Source: Planctomycetota bacterium (GTDB lineage: Bacteria; Planctomycetota; Planctomycetia; Planctomycetales; Planctomycetaceae). Taken from it: a stretch of 64,000 nt of DNA. The notes beneath the pieces are model-generated. The model searched no databases and had not been told where the DNA came from. It was given only the letters and a program-made list of their open reading frames with translations. Position numbers and translations under genes: made by a program. Location of the stretch: positions 1-64,000 of the forward strand of contig JAEZFD010000014.1 in the NCBI GenBank assembly GCA_023417655.1, read 5' to 3'. Positions 1 to 8,673 of this stretch are shown here, piece by piece (the first letter of the stretch is position 1; every line of letters starts with the position of its first letter).

Positions 1-2
1 CC

Positions 3-2336
3 CCGACCCTTCCCCCTATGACGCCAGTTGCACGGCCGGCTCCGCTGAGCCGATCAGATTACATTAACCCAACCGGTGGCAGTTCGACCATCCGCGAGAT
101 GCGACCACATGGTTCGATCCGGATGCAGGAAGAACGAGCGCCCGCCAGCGCATCACCGGTTGCCCGAGCTCCGGAAGAACGACCTGCAGCTCCTCCAGTC
201 ACGCGGAGTAAAAAACGCGGACCCGTGCTGCCGAGTCTGGCCACTCCCAACTTCAAACCGCCTGTCATTAAGAAGTCTGACGAGCCGGTGCAGAAGCCGG
301 ATCTCGCGCTGACGGGTGACGTTCTCAAGAAGAATAAGCTCGCCGACATTCTGAAGAAGAATCGTGACGACGCGACACGCCGTCCGGTTGTTGAAGAAGA
401 AGAAAAGGTCGCGGCCAGTAAGGTCAAAACCGGCCGGACGCTCGGTCTCGAGGAATCTCGGGAAGCCCGTCGTCGTCGCCGGCAGAAGACCAAGGGGAGC
501 GAGGATGATGAAAACGTCATCCACAAGACCGTTAAACGTCAACGTCGTGCCAGCCACCACGTTGACCGCAAAACGACGGCCGTTCTCGAGTCGCCAATCA
601 CCGTTCGTAGTCTGTCTGAGGCGATGGGCCGACCAGCTCGTGATCTGCTGACACTTCTGTTCCAGCAGGGACAGATGGTCACGATTAACGACCAGCTTGA
701 CCATGAAACCGCCGTCGAAATCGCGATGGAGCTGGGGGTTGATCTCCAGATTCAGCAAGAGGCTGATTTCGAAGACGTGCTGGCTGGACGACTCTCCGGG
801 GAAGAGGCAGGCAGTGACGTGGAAACCGTGACCCGATCTCCAATCATCACAGTCCTCGGCCACGTCGACCATGGTAAGACGACTCTCGTCGACCGGATTC
901 GGTCGTCGAATGTCGCCGCAGGCGAATCCGGCGGAATCACTCAGCACATTGCCGCCTATCAGGTCTCGCATAACGGTCACAACCTGACCTTCGTCGATAC
1001 ACCGGGTCACGCCGCGTTCGGCGAAATGCGTGCCCGTGGTGCCAACGTGACCGATATCATCGTGCTCGTCGTTGCTGCCAATGACGGAGTGATGCCGCAG
1101 ACAGTCGAGTGTATCAGCCACGCGAAAGCGGCCGGTGTGCCGATCGTGGTGGCGATGAACAAGACTGACCTTCCAAACATCAACGAACAGAAGGTGCTGA
1201 CAGAACTCTCTCAGCACGGCATTCTCCCCTCGGAATGGGGCGGTGATGTGGAAGTCGTTCGCGTTTCGGGTCTCACTGGAGCAGGCGTCGACGACTTGCT
1301 CGAAACGCTGCTGCTGACGGCTGAACTGGCTGACCTCAAGGCTCCTGTCAATGCACCGGCCGACGGGGTTTGCCTGGAAGCCTTCCGTGATGAAGGTCGC
1401 GGACCAATCGCCTGGGCAATCATCCGCCAAGGAACCCTGAAAGTGGGAGATCTGGTGCTGTGTGGACCGGCCTATGGTCGAGTCCGTGCGATTTACAACG
1501 ACCGGAACGAGGAGATTTCTGAAGCCGGTCCGAGTATGCCAGTGAAGATTGCGGGTCTGAACGATGTTCCAGGAGCAGGTGACCACCTGTTCGTAATGGA
1601 CGACATTGAAGAAGCCCGCGAGATCGCTGAGCAGCGTCGTGTCCGTGGCCGCACTGCCGCTCTGGCTGGTCGCGGTGGACCAAAGTCCCTCGAAGAGTTC
1701 TTCGCCGGACGCGATGGGGCGATCAAAGATCTGCCGTTGATCATTAAGGCGGACACACCGGGATCGCTTGAGGCGATTCGAGGCGAACTCGATAAGTTCG
1801 AGCATCCTGAAGTGCGGATTAAAGTGCTCCACCAGGGTGTCGGTGGCGTGAACGAAAGCGATGTGTACCTTGCGGCGTCATCAGGAGCGATTGTGATCGC
1901 TTTCCATGTGATCGCCGAAGACCGGGCCGAAGCACTCGCCGGTCAGGAAGGCATCGAAATTCGACGCTATAAGATCATCTACAACGTGACTACGGATATC
2001 CGTCAGGCCCTCGAAGGTCTGCTGGAACCAGAAAAAGTCGAAGTCACGACGGGTCGGGCTCTGGTTCTGCGGACATTCAGTATCAGCAAGACTGGAACCG
2101 TTGCCGGGTGTCGTGTGTTGAATGGAGCAATCGATCGATCTAACCGGGTGCACGTCATCCGCGATCAGACCATTCTCAACAACTATGGCATCGCGTCACT
2201 GAAGCGGGAAAAAGATGATGCCCGCGAAGTCCGCGAAGGTTACGAGTGCGGGATTCGTCTTGACGGCTTTAATGACGTTAAGGAAGGGGATTTGCTCGAA
2301 GCCTATCGGATTGAAGAGCGAAAACGCTCACTGTAA
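3..2336 (+). CDS. infB: Translation initiation factor IF-2 (5' truncated by window edge)
   Basis: IF-2 is the GTPase that brings initiator tRNA to the 30S subunit and promotes subunit joining. The G-domain motifs are all visible: GHVDHGKT (G1), DTPGH (G3) and NKTD (G4), followed by the IF-2 domain II, III and C-terminal beta-barrel regions ending near DLLEAYRIEE. The N-terminal part is the usual charged, poorly conserved linker rich in Lys, Arg and Glu, and then the IF2_N helical domain (SEAMGRPARDLLTLLFQQG). The frame stays open to the first base of the window, so the true start is probably upstream; the ATG at 18 lies inside the linker. rbfA follows, the classic infB-rbfA order. Family assignment is certain; only the start is unknown. 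Confidence 0.97.
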   Translation, partial: PTLPPMTPVARPAPLSRSDYINPTGGSSTIREMRPHGSIRMQEERAPASASPVARAPEERPAAPPVTRSKKRGPVLPSLATPNFKPPVIKKSDEPVQKPDLALTGDVLKKNKLADILKKNRDDATRRPVVEEEEKVAASKVKTGRTLGLEESREARRRRRQKTKGSEDDENVIHKTVKRQRRASHHVDRKTTAVLESPITVRSLSEAMGRPARDLLTLLFQQGQMVTINDQLDHETAVEIAMELGVDLQIQQEADFEDVLAGRLSGEEAGSDVETVTRSPIITVLGHVDHGKTTLVDRIRSSNVAAGESGGITQHIAAYQVSHNGHNLTFVDTPGHAAFGEMRARGANVTDIIVLVVAANDGVMPQTVECISHAKAAGVPIVVAMNKTDLPNINEQKVLTELSQHGILPSEWGGDVEVVRVSGLTGAGVDDLLETLLLTAELADLKAPVNAPADGVCLEAFRDEGRGPIAWAIIRQGTLKVGDLVLCGPAYGRVRAIYNDRNEEISEAGPSMPVKIAGLNDVPGAGDHLFVMDDIEEAREIAEQRRVRGRTAALAGRGGPKSLEEFFAGRDGAIKDLPLIIKADTPGSLEAIRGELDKFEHPEVRIKVLHQGVGGVNESDVYLAASSGAIVIAFHVIAEDRAEALAGQEGIEIRRYKIIYNVTTDIRQALEGLLEPEKVEVTTGRALVLRTFSISKTGTVAGCRVLNGAIDRSNRVHVIRDQTILNNYGIASLKREKDDAREVREGYECGIRLDGFNDVKEGDLLEAYRIEERKRSL

Positions 2337-2364
2337 AGCTGTCGGACTGGTTTCATCTCAAGGT

Positions 2365-2399
2365 GGCGGCAGAATCTTTCCTGAAAGGTTACTGCCGCC
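2365..2399 (+). terminator. Hairpin between infB and rbfA
   Basis: An 8-bp perfect GC-rich stem (GGCGGCAG pairing with CTGCCGCC) encloses a further partly paired CTTTC/GAAAG segment, 29 bases after the infB stop. No T-tract follows, so it may be an attenuator or an RNA-processing or stability element rather than a full terminator. Confidence 0.4.
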
Positions 2400-2562
2400 G
2401 CTGATGACACCCTGAAGATGGCAGAAAACTTGTTCTTCGATGCCCGATGTGACCTGCGTCGGGCACGATTCGCAAGAAGGTGTACGGGGCGTCGAACGAT
2501 TCCCTGATCGCCAGATTTCAGGTCTGCGATTCGATCTCCTTACTGTCTGGAAATTTTTGAGT

Positions 2563-3024
2563 ATGACAACACGACGGACAGCAAGGGTGGGCTCGGCCAT
2601 TCGTCAGGTCGTGAGCAACGCGATTCTGTTCGGCCTGCGTGACCCCCGCGTGACTGGTGTGACTGTCCTGAATGTGGAGGTTGCTCCTGATCTCCGCACG
2701 GCCAAGGTCTACATCAGCATTCTGGCTGACGAGAAAAAGGCCCGATTGACCTTAATGGGGTTGGACGCGGCCCGTGGATGGATTCAATCGAGAATCGTCG
2801 ACGAACTTCAGTTGCGTCTGACTCCAGTATTGAGCTTTGTGGTCGACCCGGGGATTAAGAAGAGTATTGAGGTTGCGAAGCTGCTGCGAGAAATCCAGCC
2901 TCCCCCTGAGGAGACGGAACCGGAAGGCGAGGAATTGGATGAAGAATCCGCCAGCTCACCGGACGTGATCAGCGAAGAGTCCAGCCCTGACGAAGATCCC
3001 GGCGAGAGTCACGAAAAAGAGTAG
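2563..3024 (+). CDS. rbfA: 30S ribosome-binding factor A
   Basis: RbfA is a small KH-fold protein that helps mature the 16S rRNA 5' end and the 30S subunit. The sequence MTTRRTARVGSAIRQ, then LRDPRVTGVTVLNVEV, DLRTAKVYISI and LRLTPVLSFVVD follows the family closely. I place the start at the ATG at 2563 because the RbfA homology begins there; the frame is open further upstream to 2440 but that part has no family resemblance. At 153 residues it is longer than a typical 120-130-residue RbfA because of a very acidic Glu/Asp/Ser/Pro C-terminal tail of about 45 residues. It sits downstream of infB, the usual arrangement. Confidence 0.95.
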   Translation: MTTRRTARVGSAIRQVVSNAILFGLRDPRVTGVTVLNVEVAPDLRTAKVYISILADEKKARLTLMGLDAARGWIQSRIVDELQLRLTPVLSFVVDPGIKKSIEVAKLLREIQPPPEETEPEGEELDEESASSPDVISEESSPDEDPGESHEKE

Positions 3025-3117
3025 AGCATACTCACGAGTTCATGTCCTGCTTGCTGCTCCCGATCCGCTCCCGGACGGGAGAGTTCACTATCCACCGGAA
3101 TTCACGCCGCGGAGGCA

Positions 3118-4059
3118 TTGATGCCTGCCAAATCCATCAAGGCAGCTGATAAACAGACAATCCTCAAGAAGCTCGTGACGGAGATGAAGAAGCGGTACGG
3201 CGGGGCCATTCCCAAGCAAAGCCGATCTGCCTTCGAAACGCTCCTGTTCGCTGCTTGTCTGGAAGACACCGATTATGAGACGGCTGAAAATTCCTTCAGT
3301 CAATTGCTCGACGGATTCTTCGACCTGAACGAGATCCGGGTCAGTTCAGTCGGCGAGATTCAGCAGACTCTGGGAGAAATCCGTGCCGCAAACTGGAAAG
3401 CGATGCGGATTCGTGAATCGCTGCAGTTTGTCTTCGAAAAGCACTATGCCTTCGATCTGGAAGGCCTGAAGCGGAAGACCCAGGAGCAGGCTCAGAAAGA
3501 TCTGGCACAGATCCCGCATCAGACCAGTTTCATCCGGAACTACGTTCTCCAGCATGCGCTCGGAGCCCATGTCATTCCGGTTGATGAAACGATTCGTCAC
3601 CTGTTGATCTGGCTTGGCCTCGCCGATGCGAAGACAGATGCTGAAGCCGCCGCGGAGGAACTGAAATCAGGTATCAAGAAAACAGAGGCCCCGCTGCTCT
3701 GTTATCTGCTGAAGCTCACCGCGATCGATCCTGAATTGATCGAGCACTTCGAAGAGGCCGCAACCAGCAAAGAGGAAGTGGATCCGATGACGGCATCCAC
3801 CCGACTCGCAGAGCTGTTCAAGAATCCCAAGAAGAAGCGGAAGCCGGTTAAGGCTGCCCCGCCAGCGAAGCCTGCACCCGCCGCGAAACCGACGGCAACA
3901 GCCAGCAAAGCAAGTACGGCGACCAAGGCTGTGAGCCTGAAGAAACCGAAGAAAACGGCTCCGTCCCGGCCGGCGAATGCCAAAGTCGCTGCTTCGGCCA
4001 ACCGCAAGGTGACGAAGAAGGTACCCGCAAAGAAGGCGACCAGAAACCGTTCCAAGTAA
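3118..4059 (+). CDS. Endonuclease III-like HhH-GPD protein with lysine/alanine-rich tail
   Basis: The first ~210 residues resemble the HhH-GPD base-excision glycosylase fold; the segment around VIPVDETIRHLLIWLGL matches the EndoIII region that carries the catalytic Asp. Aligned by eye with E. coli Nth, the Asp is kept, the helix-hairpin-helix Lys used for lyase chemistry is replaced by Phe, and there is no C-terminal four-cysteine iron-sulfur loop. From about residue 235 the protein becomes a ~78-residue Lys/Ala/Pro/Thr-rich tail like histone H1 or bacterial H1-like proteins. I infer a DNA-binding, possibly non-catalytic or monofunctional protein. Two adjacent ATGs (3118 and 3121) are possible starts; GCGGAGG lies just upstream. 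A terminator follows. Confidence 0.75.
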   Translation: MMPAKSIKAADKQTILKKLVTEMKKRYGGAIPKQSRSAFETLLFAACLEDTDYETAENSFSQLLDGFFDLNEIRVSSVGEIQQTLGEIRAANWKAMRIRESLQFVFEKHYAFDLEGLKRKTQEQAQKDLAQIPHQTSFIRNYVLQHALGAHVIPVDETIRHLLIWLGLADAKTDAEAAAEELKSGIKKTEAPLLCYLLKLTAIDPELIEHFEEAATSKEEVDPMTASTRLAELFKNPKKKRKPVKAAPPAKPAPAAKPTATASKASTATKAVSLKKPKKTAPSRPANAKVAASANRKVTKKVPAKKATRNRSK

Positions 4060-4117
4060 TCAGGGATTCCGGCTCGCTGTCAGATCAGCGGGCATGCAGG
4101 ATTCGTTCTGAAGTTCA

Positions 4118-4157
4118 AGAGCGTCGGCCGGAGGAGACTCTGTCCGACGCTCTTTTT
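4118..4157 (+). terminator. Rho-independent terminator after the EndoIII-like gene
   Basis: A 10-bp perfect stem (AGAGCGTCGG at 4118-4127 pairing with CCGACGCTCT at 4144-4153) is followed at once by a run of T (4153-4157). It lies about 60 bases after the stop codon. Confidence 0.8.
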
Positions 4158-4436
4158 ATGTGTGGGACGTCGAGCGGTTTGATCCCGGATCATTTCGGTT
4201 GCGGTCAGCCCGTCTCCGCCACACGGAATGAAGTCTTTTATCAGTTGGGATGCGCAGCGCCGGGGGGAAGCAAGTCGCTTTAATGGCACCACAGTCCGGG
4301 GCGACTTCGGAGAATCTCTGTTGACCTGATCTGGTGATCAAGACGACACTTCGCGGTGATGCGGGAACGCAGGCGACCAGTCAGAAAGATCGGTTCTGCG
4401 GACTGGCTGAGCGCTGAGAACCGGGGTAAGACAGTC
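4158..4436. other. Intergenic region upstream of the acyltransferase
   Basis: About 280 bases between the terminator and the chosen start of the acyltransferase. An ATG at 4356 is in frame with the acyltransferase and could be an alternative start. I see no other gene or clear promoter consensus. Confidence 0.4.
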
Positions 4437-5405
4437 ATGTCGTTGAAGAACATCCGCCGTCTGATCGAGTACGTCCTGTTCAGGACGATTGCCTGTGTGA
4501 TTGAGGTATTGAATCCTCGTCAGACTCTGCGGCTGGCTCATGCACTGGCCTGGGGCATCATGAATCTCGCGCCTCGCAAGATGAGCCGTTATTACGTCGC
4601 CCGGGAGAACATCGAGCGCTCCTTTGGCAAGGAGATGACTTCCGCTGAGATCGATCAGCTGATTTACAAGATGTGGGTGCATCTCTTCCGAATGGTTGCG
4701 GAGATCATCCAGTTCCCAAGAAAGTTCCGCAGAGAGAATTGTCGGGACGTGCTTGTGTTTCGCAATCGTGCGACCTGTGTTCAGGCCCTGATGACCGGAC
4801 GTCCCATTTTTCTGGTGGGCGGTCACTTCGGAAACTGGGAAGTCACAACTTCTACGTTCGGCGAGTTTGGAATTCCACTGGGGGTCGTCGCGCGAAAGCT
4901 CGACAATCCCTATCTGCATCACTGGTTTGTGAAGTCGCGAGAAAAATGTGGCCATCGTCTGCTGCTCAAAGATGGCGGCTGGGATGGCATGGTCGATATC
5001 GTCCAGGCGAACGGAAATCTGGCGCTTCTCTGCGATCAGGATGCAGGGCGGAGGGGAATCTTTGTTGATTTCTTTGGCCGCCCGGCTTCGACCTATCGTT
5101 CACTCGCACTGATGGCACTGGAGCATCAGGCCATCATCGTCGTCGGCTATGGTCGCCGTGTTTCCGATGATTTTGACAACTGTCGCTGGAACCGTTTTGA
5201 AATCGGCTGTGAGGATGTGATCGATACGACGCAGATCACGTCTGATGATGAAGTCCGTGAAATCACAGAGCGGTACAGTCAGGCGTTAGAGCGTGCCATT
5301 CGCCGTTCGCCGGAACAGTATTTCTGGGTGCATCGCCGCTGGAAGACAGCCCCGAAAGTCAAAGTCGAGAAAGCACAGAAAGTGGAATTGCGGAAGGCCG
5401 GCTGA
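4437..5405 (+). CDS. Lysophospholipid/lipid A acyltransferase, LpxL/HtrB family
   Basis: Membrane-associated acyltransferase of the LpxL/LpxM family, which moves an acyl chain from acyl-ACP to a lipid A precursor or related lipid. The catalytic HxxxxxE motif is seen as VGGHFGNWE, followed by GVVARKLDNPYLHHW and the LLCDQDAG region that are typical of the family; the C-terminus FWVHRRWKT is also characteristic. I prefer the ATG at 4437 (MSLKNIRRL), which gives 322 residues and the usual short N-terminal amphipathic/membrane segment; the frame extends in frame to an ATG at 4356. Acyl-chain and acceptor specificity cannot be told from sequence. It stands alone, converging with the esterase gene downstream. 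Confidence 0.88.
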   Translation: MSLKNIRRLIEYVLFRTIACVIEVLNPRQTLRLAHALAWGIMNLAPRKMSRYYVARENIERSFGKEMTSAEIDQLIYKMWVHLFRMVAEIIQFPRKFRRENCRDVLVFRNRATCVQALMTGRPIFLVGGHFGNWEVTTSTFGEFGIPLGVVARKLDNPYLHHWFVKSREKCGHRLLLKDGGWDGMVDIVQANGNLALLCDQDAGRRGIFVDFFGRPASTYRSLALMALEHQAIIVVGYGRRVSDDFDNCRWNRFEIGCEDVIDTTQITSDDEVREITERYSQALERAIRRSPEQYFWVHRRWKTAPKVKVEKAQKVELRKAG

Positions 5406-5456
5406 GGACAGAGGGATAATGAACAATTGCCCGGGATTGAAACATCAATGAAGCAA

Positions 5457-5486
5457 GCCGTCGCAACAACCGATTGTTGCGACGGC
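5457..5486. terminator. Strong hairpin between convergent genes
   Basis: A perfect 13-bp stem (5457-5469 with 5474-5486) and a 4-base loop CCGA lie between the ends of the acyltransferase (+) and the esterase (-). T-tracts are weak on both sides (ATTTG on plus, TTGCTTC on minus), so bidirectional termination is an inference from the position. Confidence 0.6.
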
Positions 5487-5540
5487 CTGCATTTGTAAAT
5501 AACACCTATCACTCACACGGGGCGAGTGAGCGAATCCGCA

Positions 5541-7118
5541 TTATGGTTTGACGTTGGTTGCGGTCACGCCTTCCCAGTCGTCAGAACGGAAGGGGCAGGC
5601 AGGCAGATAACTCTCGCTGTACAGGTTGCCTTGCGGGTTGTCCGACCAGTTGTATCGCACGGCGACGGGAGTGATGCCTTCCGGGCCGACGACTTCGACG
5701 GTGTTCGGGCCGACGATCTTCGCTTGTCCCCAGACCCATTTTCGGTTCTCACCTGCCACAGCGAATCCGCTCAGTGGTTCGTTGTAATAGCTCGTCAGCG
5801 GCGATCCAAAGGTCTCGAATGTGATGATGGCCTTGTTTCCTTCAAAGGTCACTTTCTGGAATTTAGGTCCCTGTCGAACGAGGTCGTTCATGCCATAGAG
5901 ATCATGCAGTGCCATCCGTGCGAGGCGCTTGGCGACGTTCTGCTTGTCTTTGGGATGGATATCTTTTGCCGCGCCAATGTCGGTGATGCAGACGCAATCG
6001 ACGTTCGGCAGTTTCTCTTTGACGAGTGCCTGTGCTTCGCGAAGCTCAGCCCAGTCGCTTTCGCCCGGTTCGGACTGGATGGCTTTGAAGTTGGCGAGCT
6101 GGACCTGATAGAACGGGAAGTCTCCCTGTCCCCAGGCTTCGCGCCAGCTTTCGATCAAAGCGGGCATCAGCGTGCGATACTGATAGGCCCTGCTGGCGTT
6201 GGATTCGCCCTGATACCAGATGGCTCCGCGAATCGCGTAAGGAATCAACGGTGAGACCATGGCGTTATACAAGGTGCTCGGATGATGACGGGAATCCCGC
6301 TTCACTTCCGGCATCGTCGGAGGTTTTGGCTGCGGTTTTCCCGCTGCCTTTGCAGCGGCAGAAGCGGTCTTCCACTTTTCGAGTGCCTTCTCGTAATTCT
6401 TCAAGAGCTCTGCGGCACGGGGTGAGTCGACGAGTTCATTCCAGCTGTCCAGAATCGGCTGAAGTTCTTTGGTCGCGGCCATTTTCTCCGGCGAGGTCCA
6501 AGCTTCTGCCCGCGTTCCGCCCCAAGCTGTCTGCACGACGCCAACAGGCACTCCCAGTGCGCGGTGCAATTCCCGCCCGAAGAAATAGCCGACGGCGGTA
6601 TGAGGCCCGACAGTCTGCGGAGTACAGGGCAGCCACTGTGCGTTAACGTCCTTCTGTGGTTCGGTCGCGGTGACATTGGGCACCCGAAACAGACGGATTT
6701 CAGGGAAGTTGGCAGTCTTCTTTTCGAGGTCGGCGTCGAGCGATCGATCGACCGTCCATCCCATGTTGGACTGCCCGCTGCAGACCCAGACCTCGCCGAC
6801 GAGCACATTGTCGAACGTCTTACTCTCATTTTGCCCACGTACGCTGAGCTGACTGGCCGGGCCGACATCGAGAGAATCGAGTTTGATCTGCCAGTTCCCT
6901 TGTGGATCGGCCGTCGTCGACTTCACCTGATCACGGAAAGAGACCGAGATTTTTTCGCCCGGCGTGGCCCATCCCCAGACTGGAACCGGCATCCCGCGCT
7001 GCAGAACCATCGAGGTTCCGAAGATGGATGGCAGTTTGATTTCAGCCTGAGCCTGCGGCGCGAGTAACGCCATCAGTCCGGCTGCCGCGACCAGAATTCC
7101 CCAACCTCTGTTGCGCAT
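5541..7118 (-). CDS. Secreted sialate O-acetylesterase (SASA domain)
   Basis: Predicted carbohydrate esterase that removes O-acetyl groups from sialic acid or other sugars, in the SGNH-like SASA family. The GQSNM nucleophile block (VCSGQSNMGWTVD), the AIWYQGESNA block and the C-terminal Asp-His pair (DIHPKDKQ) are all present. An N-terminal hydrophobic signal (ILVAAAGLMALLAPQAQA) is followed by the conserved KLPSIFGTSMVLQRG start of the mature domain, so it is exported. The ATG at 7118 is chosen because GGGAGGA sits 6 bases ahead; a GTG at 7142 is also open. At ~525 residues it has the usual length. Planctomycetes carry many of these for degrading complex polysaccharides. The exact substrate is unknown. 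Confidence 0.9.
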   Translation of the reverse strand: MRNRGWGILVAAAGLMALLAPQAQAEIKLPSIFGTSMVLQRGMPVPVWGWATPGEKISVSFRDQVKSTTADPQGNWQIKLDSLDVGPASQLSVRGQNESKTFDNVLVGEVWVCSGQSNMGWTVDRSLDADLEKKTANFPEIRLFRVPNVTATEPQKDVNAQWLPCTPQTVGPHTAVGYFFGRELHRALGVPVGVVQTAWGGTRAEAWTSPEKMAATKELQPILDSWNELVDSPRAAELLKNYEKALEKWKTASAAAKAAGKPQPKPPTMPEVKRDSRHHPSTLYNAMVSPLIPYAIRGAIWYQGESNASRAYQYRTLMPALIESWREAWGQGDFPFYQVQLANFKAIQSEPGESDWAELREAQALVKEKLPNVDCVCITDIGAAKDIHPKDKQNVAKRLARMALHDLYGMNDLVRQGPKFQKVTFEGNKAIITFETFGSPLTSYYNEPLSGFAVAGENRKWVWGQAKIVGPNTVEVVGPEGITPVAVRYNWSDNPQGNLYSESYLPACPFRSDDWEGVTATNVKP

Positions 7119-7387
7119 CTGCATTCCTCCCATTCTTGACACTGATCACAGCGGCCTTGAAGCAGGCCGGAACCTCTCAGGCATTCCAGCTTTCCTATCA
7201 ATTCGCGTCAATGCACCGGGAAGTCGAACTGCTCAGGTTTCATTTGAAATTCATCTCCATTCAACGCCTCGAGGGAGACGGGGGGTAGGGTTTGGTCAGT
7301 GCATTCTGGACAGGTGGTTGCAGGAGAATGAAAATCAATTCCGGCTTGAGTCAGGTGGATCACAGGTCTTATGAATGACCTTTGAGA

Positions 7388-8446
7388 ATGTCGTCGAAGA
7401 GTGAATCATCTGTGGCAGACATCAGAATGCCTGAAACTGTGCCCGGTGAGTGGCAAGCGGCGGCCAAGGCGTTTCTCCCGACTGAGACGCGTGTGCTTGC
7501 GGTGCAGAGGATGTCAGGGGGATTCAGCGGGGCTCTCGTCCTGAAGATTGATACGGATTTCGCCGTTTTCATTCTTCGGGGGATGTCGTTGCATGAGACC
7601 GATGCAGAAGCCCTGCAACGCCTCCATCGCTGGTTGGCTCAACTGCACGAAAGTGGCCTTCCTGTGGCCGTTCCCATCCCCTGTCGACAGTCTGGCTGCA
7701 CAACCTGGGAGCATCGGGGGCGGATCTGGCAAATGGAGCCCTGTTTGTCGGGAGCCTCGCTGGATGGCGATCAGCTTTCCACGGTGCAGATTCAGAATCT
7801 GATGCAGACAGTCGCCAAGCTGCACCTCGCTTCGGCCTCCTTGCACCAGCAGGATCCGATCTTCACCAGCACGGGAGTCGGTGTTTCCCCGTCAGTACGA
7901 TCACGACTCAACCTGATTCATACATGGACGCCTGAACGGATCGGGAAAGCGTTCCAATCTCTGAGCGACGCTCCCCTTGAACTTCGCGAGCAGCTCGATG
8001 CCTGTCTTGCCGCTTTCCTGAGATTCCATGAACAGATCAGACGTGAATTGGAATCATACTGCCACGTCTCTGTTCCGCTGCATCCCTGTTTTCGTGATCT
8101 TTGGCAATCCAACATTCTGTTCAAAGGGGATCAAGTCACCGGTCTGATCGACCCACACTCGACACGAGTCGATCATGTTTCCTCCGACCTTTCGCGATTG
8201 CTGAGCGGCTACTTTTACGATGATGAACGAAAGAGAACGGCCGCCCTCGCTCTGTACGAGGAACTTCGCCCTCTGTCTGACACTGAACGCAATTTGATAC
8301 AGGCGATGGAGCACAGCGGAGTGGTTTTGAGCGGAATGACCTGGGTCTCACGTTGGATGAATTCGCAAATCAGTCACGAGTCCCGGGAAGCGGCATCAAT
8401 GCGTCTTCAGTCTCTCACCAGGAAGCTGCTTCGCTTTCCAAAATAG
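7388..8446 (+). CDS. Aminoglycoside phosphotransferase-family kinase (APH/choline kinase fold)
   Basis: Small-molecule kinase of the APH superfamily. The catalytic loop is HPCFRDLWQSNILF, with the usual HxD changed (His then Arg-Asp) but the Asp and Asn kept, and the metal-binding segment is LIDPHSTRVDHVSSDLSRLL. The N-terminal part (VQRMSGGFSGALVLKID) resembles the glycine-containing nucleotide loop. The start is uncertain: TTG at 7382, ATG at 7388 and ATG at 7427 are all in frame, and none has a convincing Shine-Dalgarno site. The substrate is unknown; chromosomal APH-like proteins in environmental bacteria usually phosphorylate metabolites rather than antibiotics. It is transcribed divergently from the esterase and converges with a DUF1559 gene. 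Confidence 0.75.
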   Translation: MSSKSESSVADIRMPETVPGEWQAAAKAFLPTETRVLAVQRMSGGFSGALVLKIDTDFAVFILRGMSLHETDAEALQRLHRWLAQLHESGLPVAVPIPCRQSGCTTWEHRGRIWQMEPCLSGASLDGDQLSTVQIQNLMQTVAKLHLASASLHQQDPIFTSTGVGVSPSVRSRLNLIHTWTPERIGKAFQSLSDAPLELREQLDACLAAFLRFHEQIRRELESYCHVSVPLHPCFRDLWQSNILFKGDQVTGLIDPHSTRVDHVSSDLSRLLSGYFYDDERKRTAALALYEELRPLSDTERNLIQAMEHSGVVLSGMTWVSRWMNSQISHESREAASMRLQSLTRKLLRFPK

Positions 8447-8589
8447 ATTTTTTCAAGTGACGTCGAACACCCTGCAAGATGACTGGCATCTTAAGACGCA
8501 GGCTGGCATCTCAACAAACAGGATGAATGATGGTCAACCACAGTTAGGACAGCTCAGTTCGTGCCTGAGTAATGACTCCAAATAGGAAA

Positions 8590-8618
8590 GGGCGGCTTTG
8601 AGATTTCTCAAGCCGCCC
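8590..8618 (-). terminator. Hairpin terminator after the first DUF1559 gene
   Basis: A GC stem GGGCGGC/GCCGCCC with an inner TTGAGA/TCTCAA pairing and one bulged T lies about 56 bases past the minus-strand stop. On the minus strand it is followed by TTTCCTATTT. It lies between convergent genes and may act both ways. Confidence 0.6.
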
Positions 8619-8673
8619 CAGCTGGGATCAAGTTTGCTTTTCTGATACCCGGTATCGGGGAATTCACGCTACG

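Noticed and set aside
153..1832. 559-codon minus-strand open frame inside infB
   Set aside because: It overlaps the conserved IF-2 coding sequence, has no family resemblance and looks like a codon-bias shadow of the real gene.
3826..3856. PKKKRKPVK-like stretch resembling the SV40 nuclear localisation signal
   Set aside because: It is part of a generic Lys/Ala/Pro-rich tail; a bacterial nuclear-type signal cannot be claimed from six basic residues.
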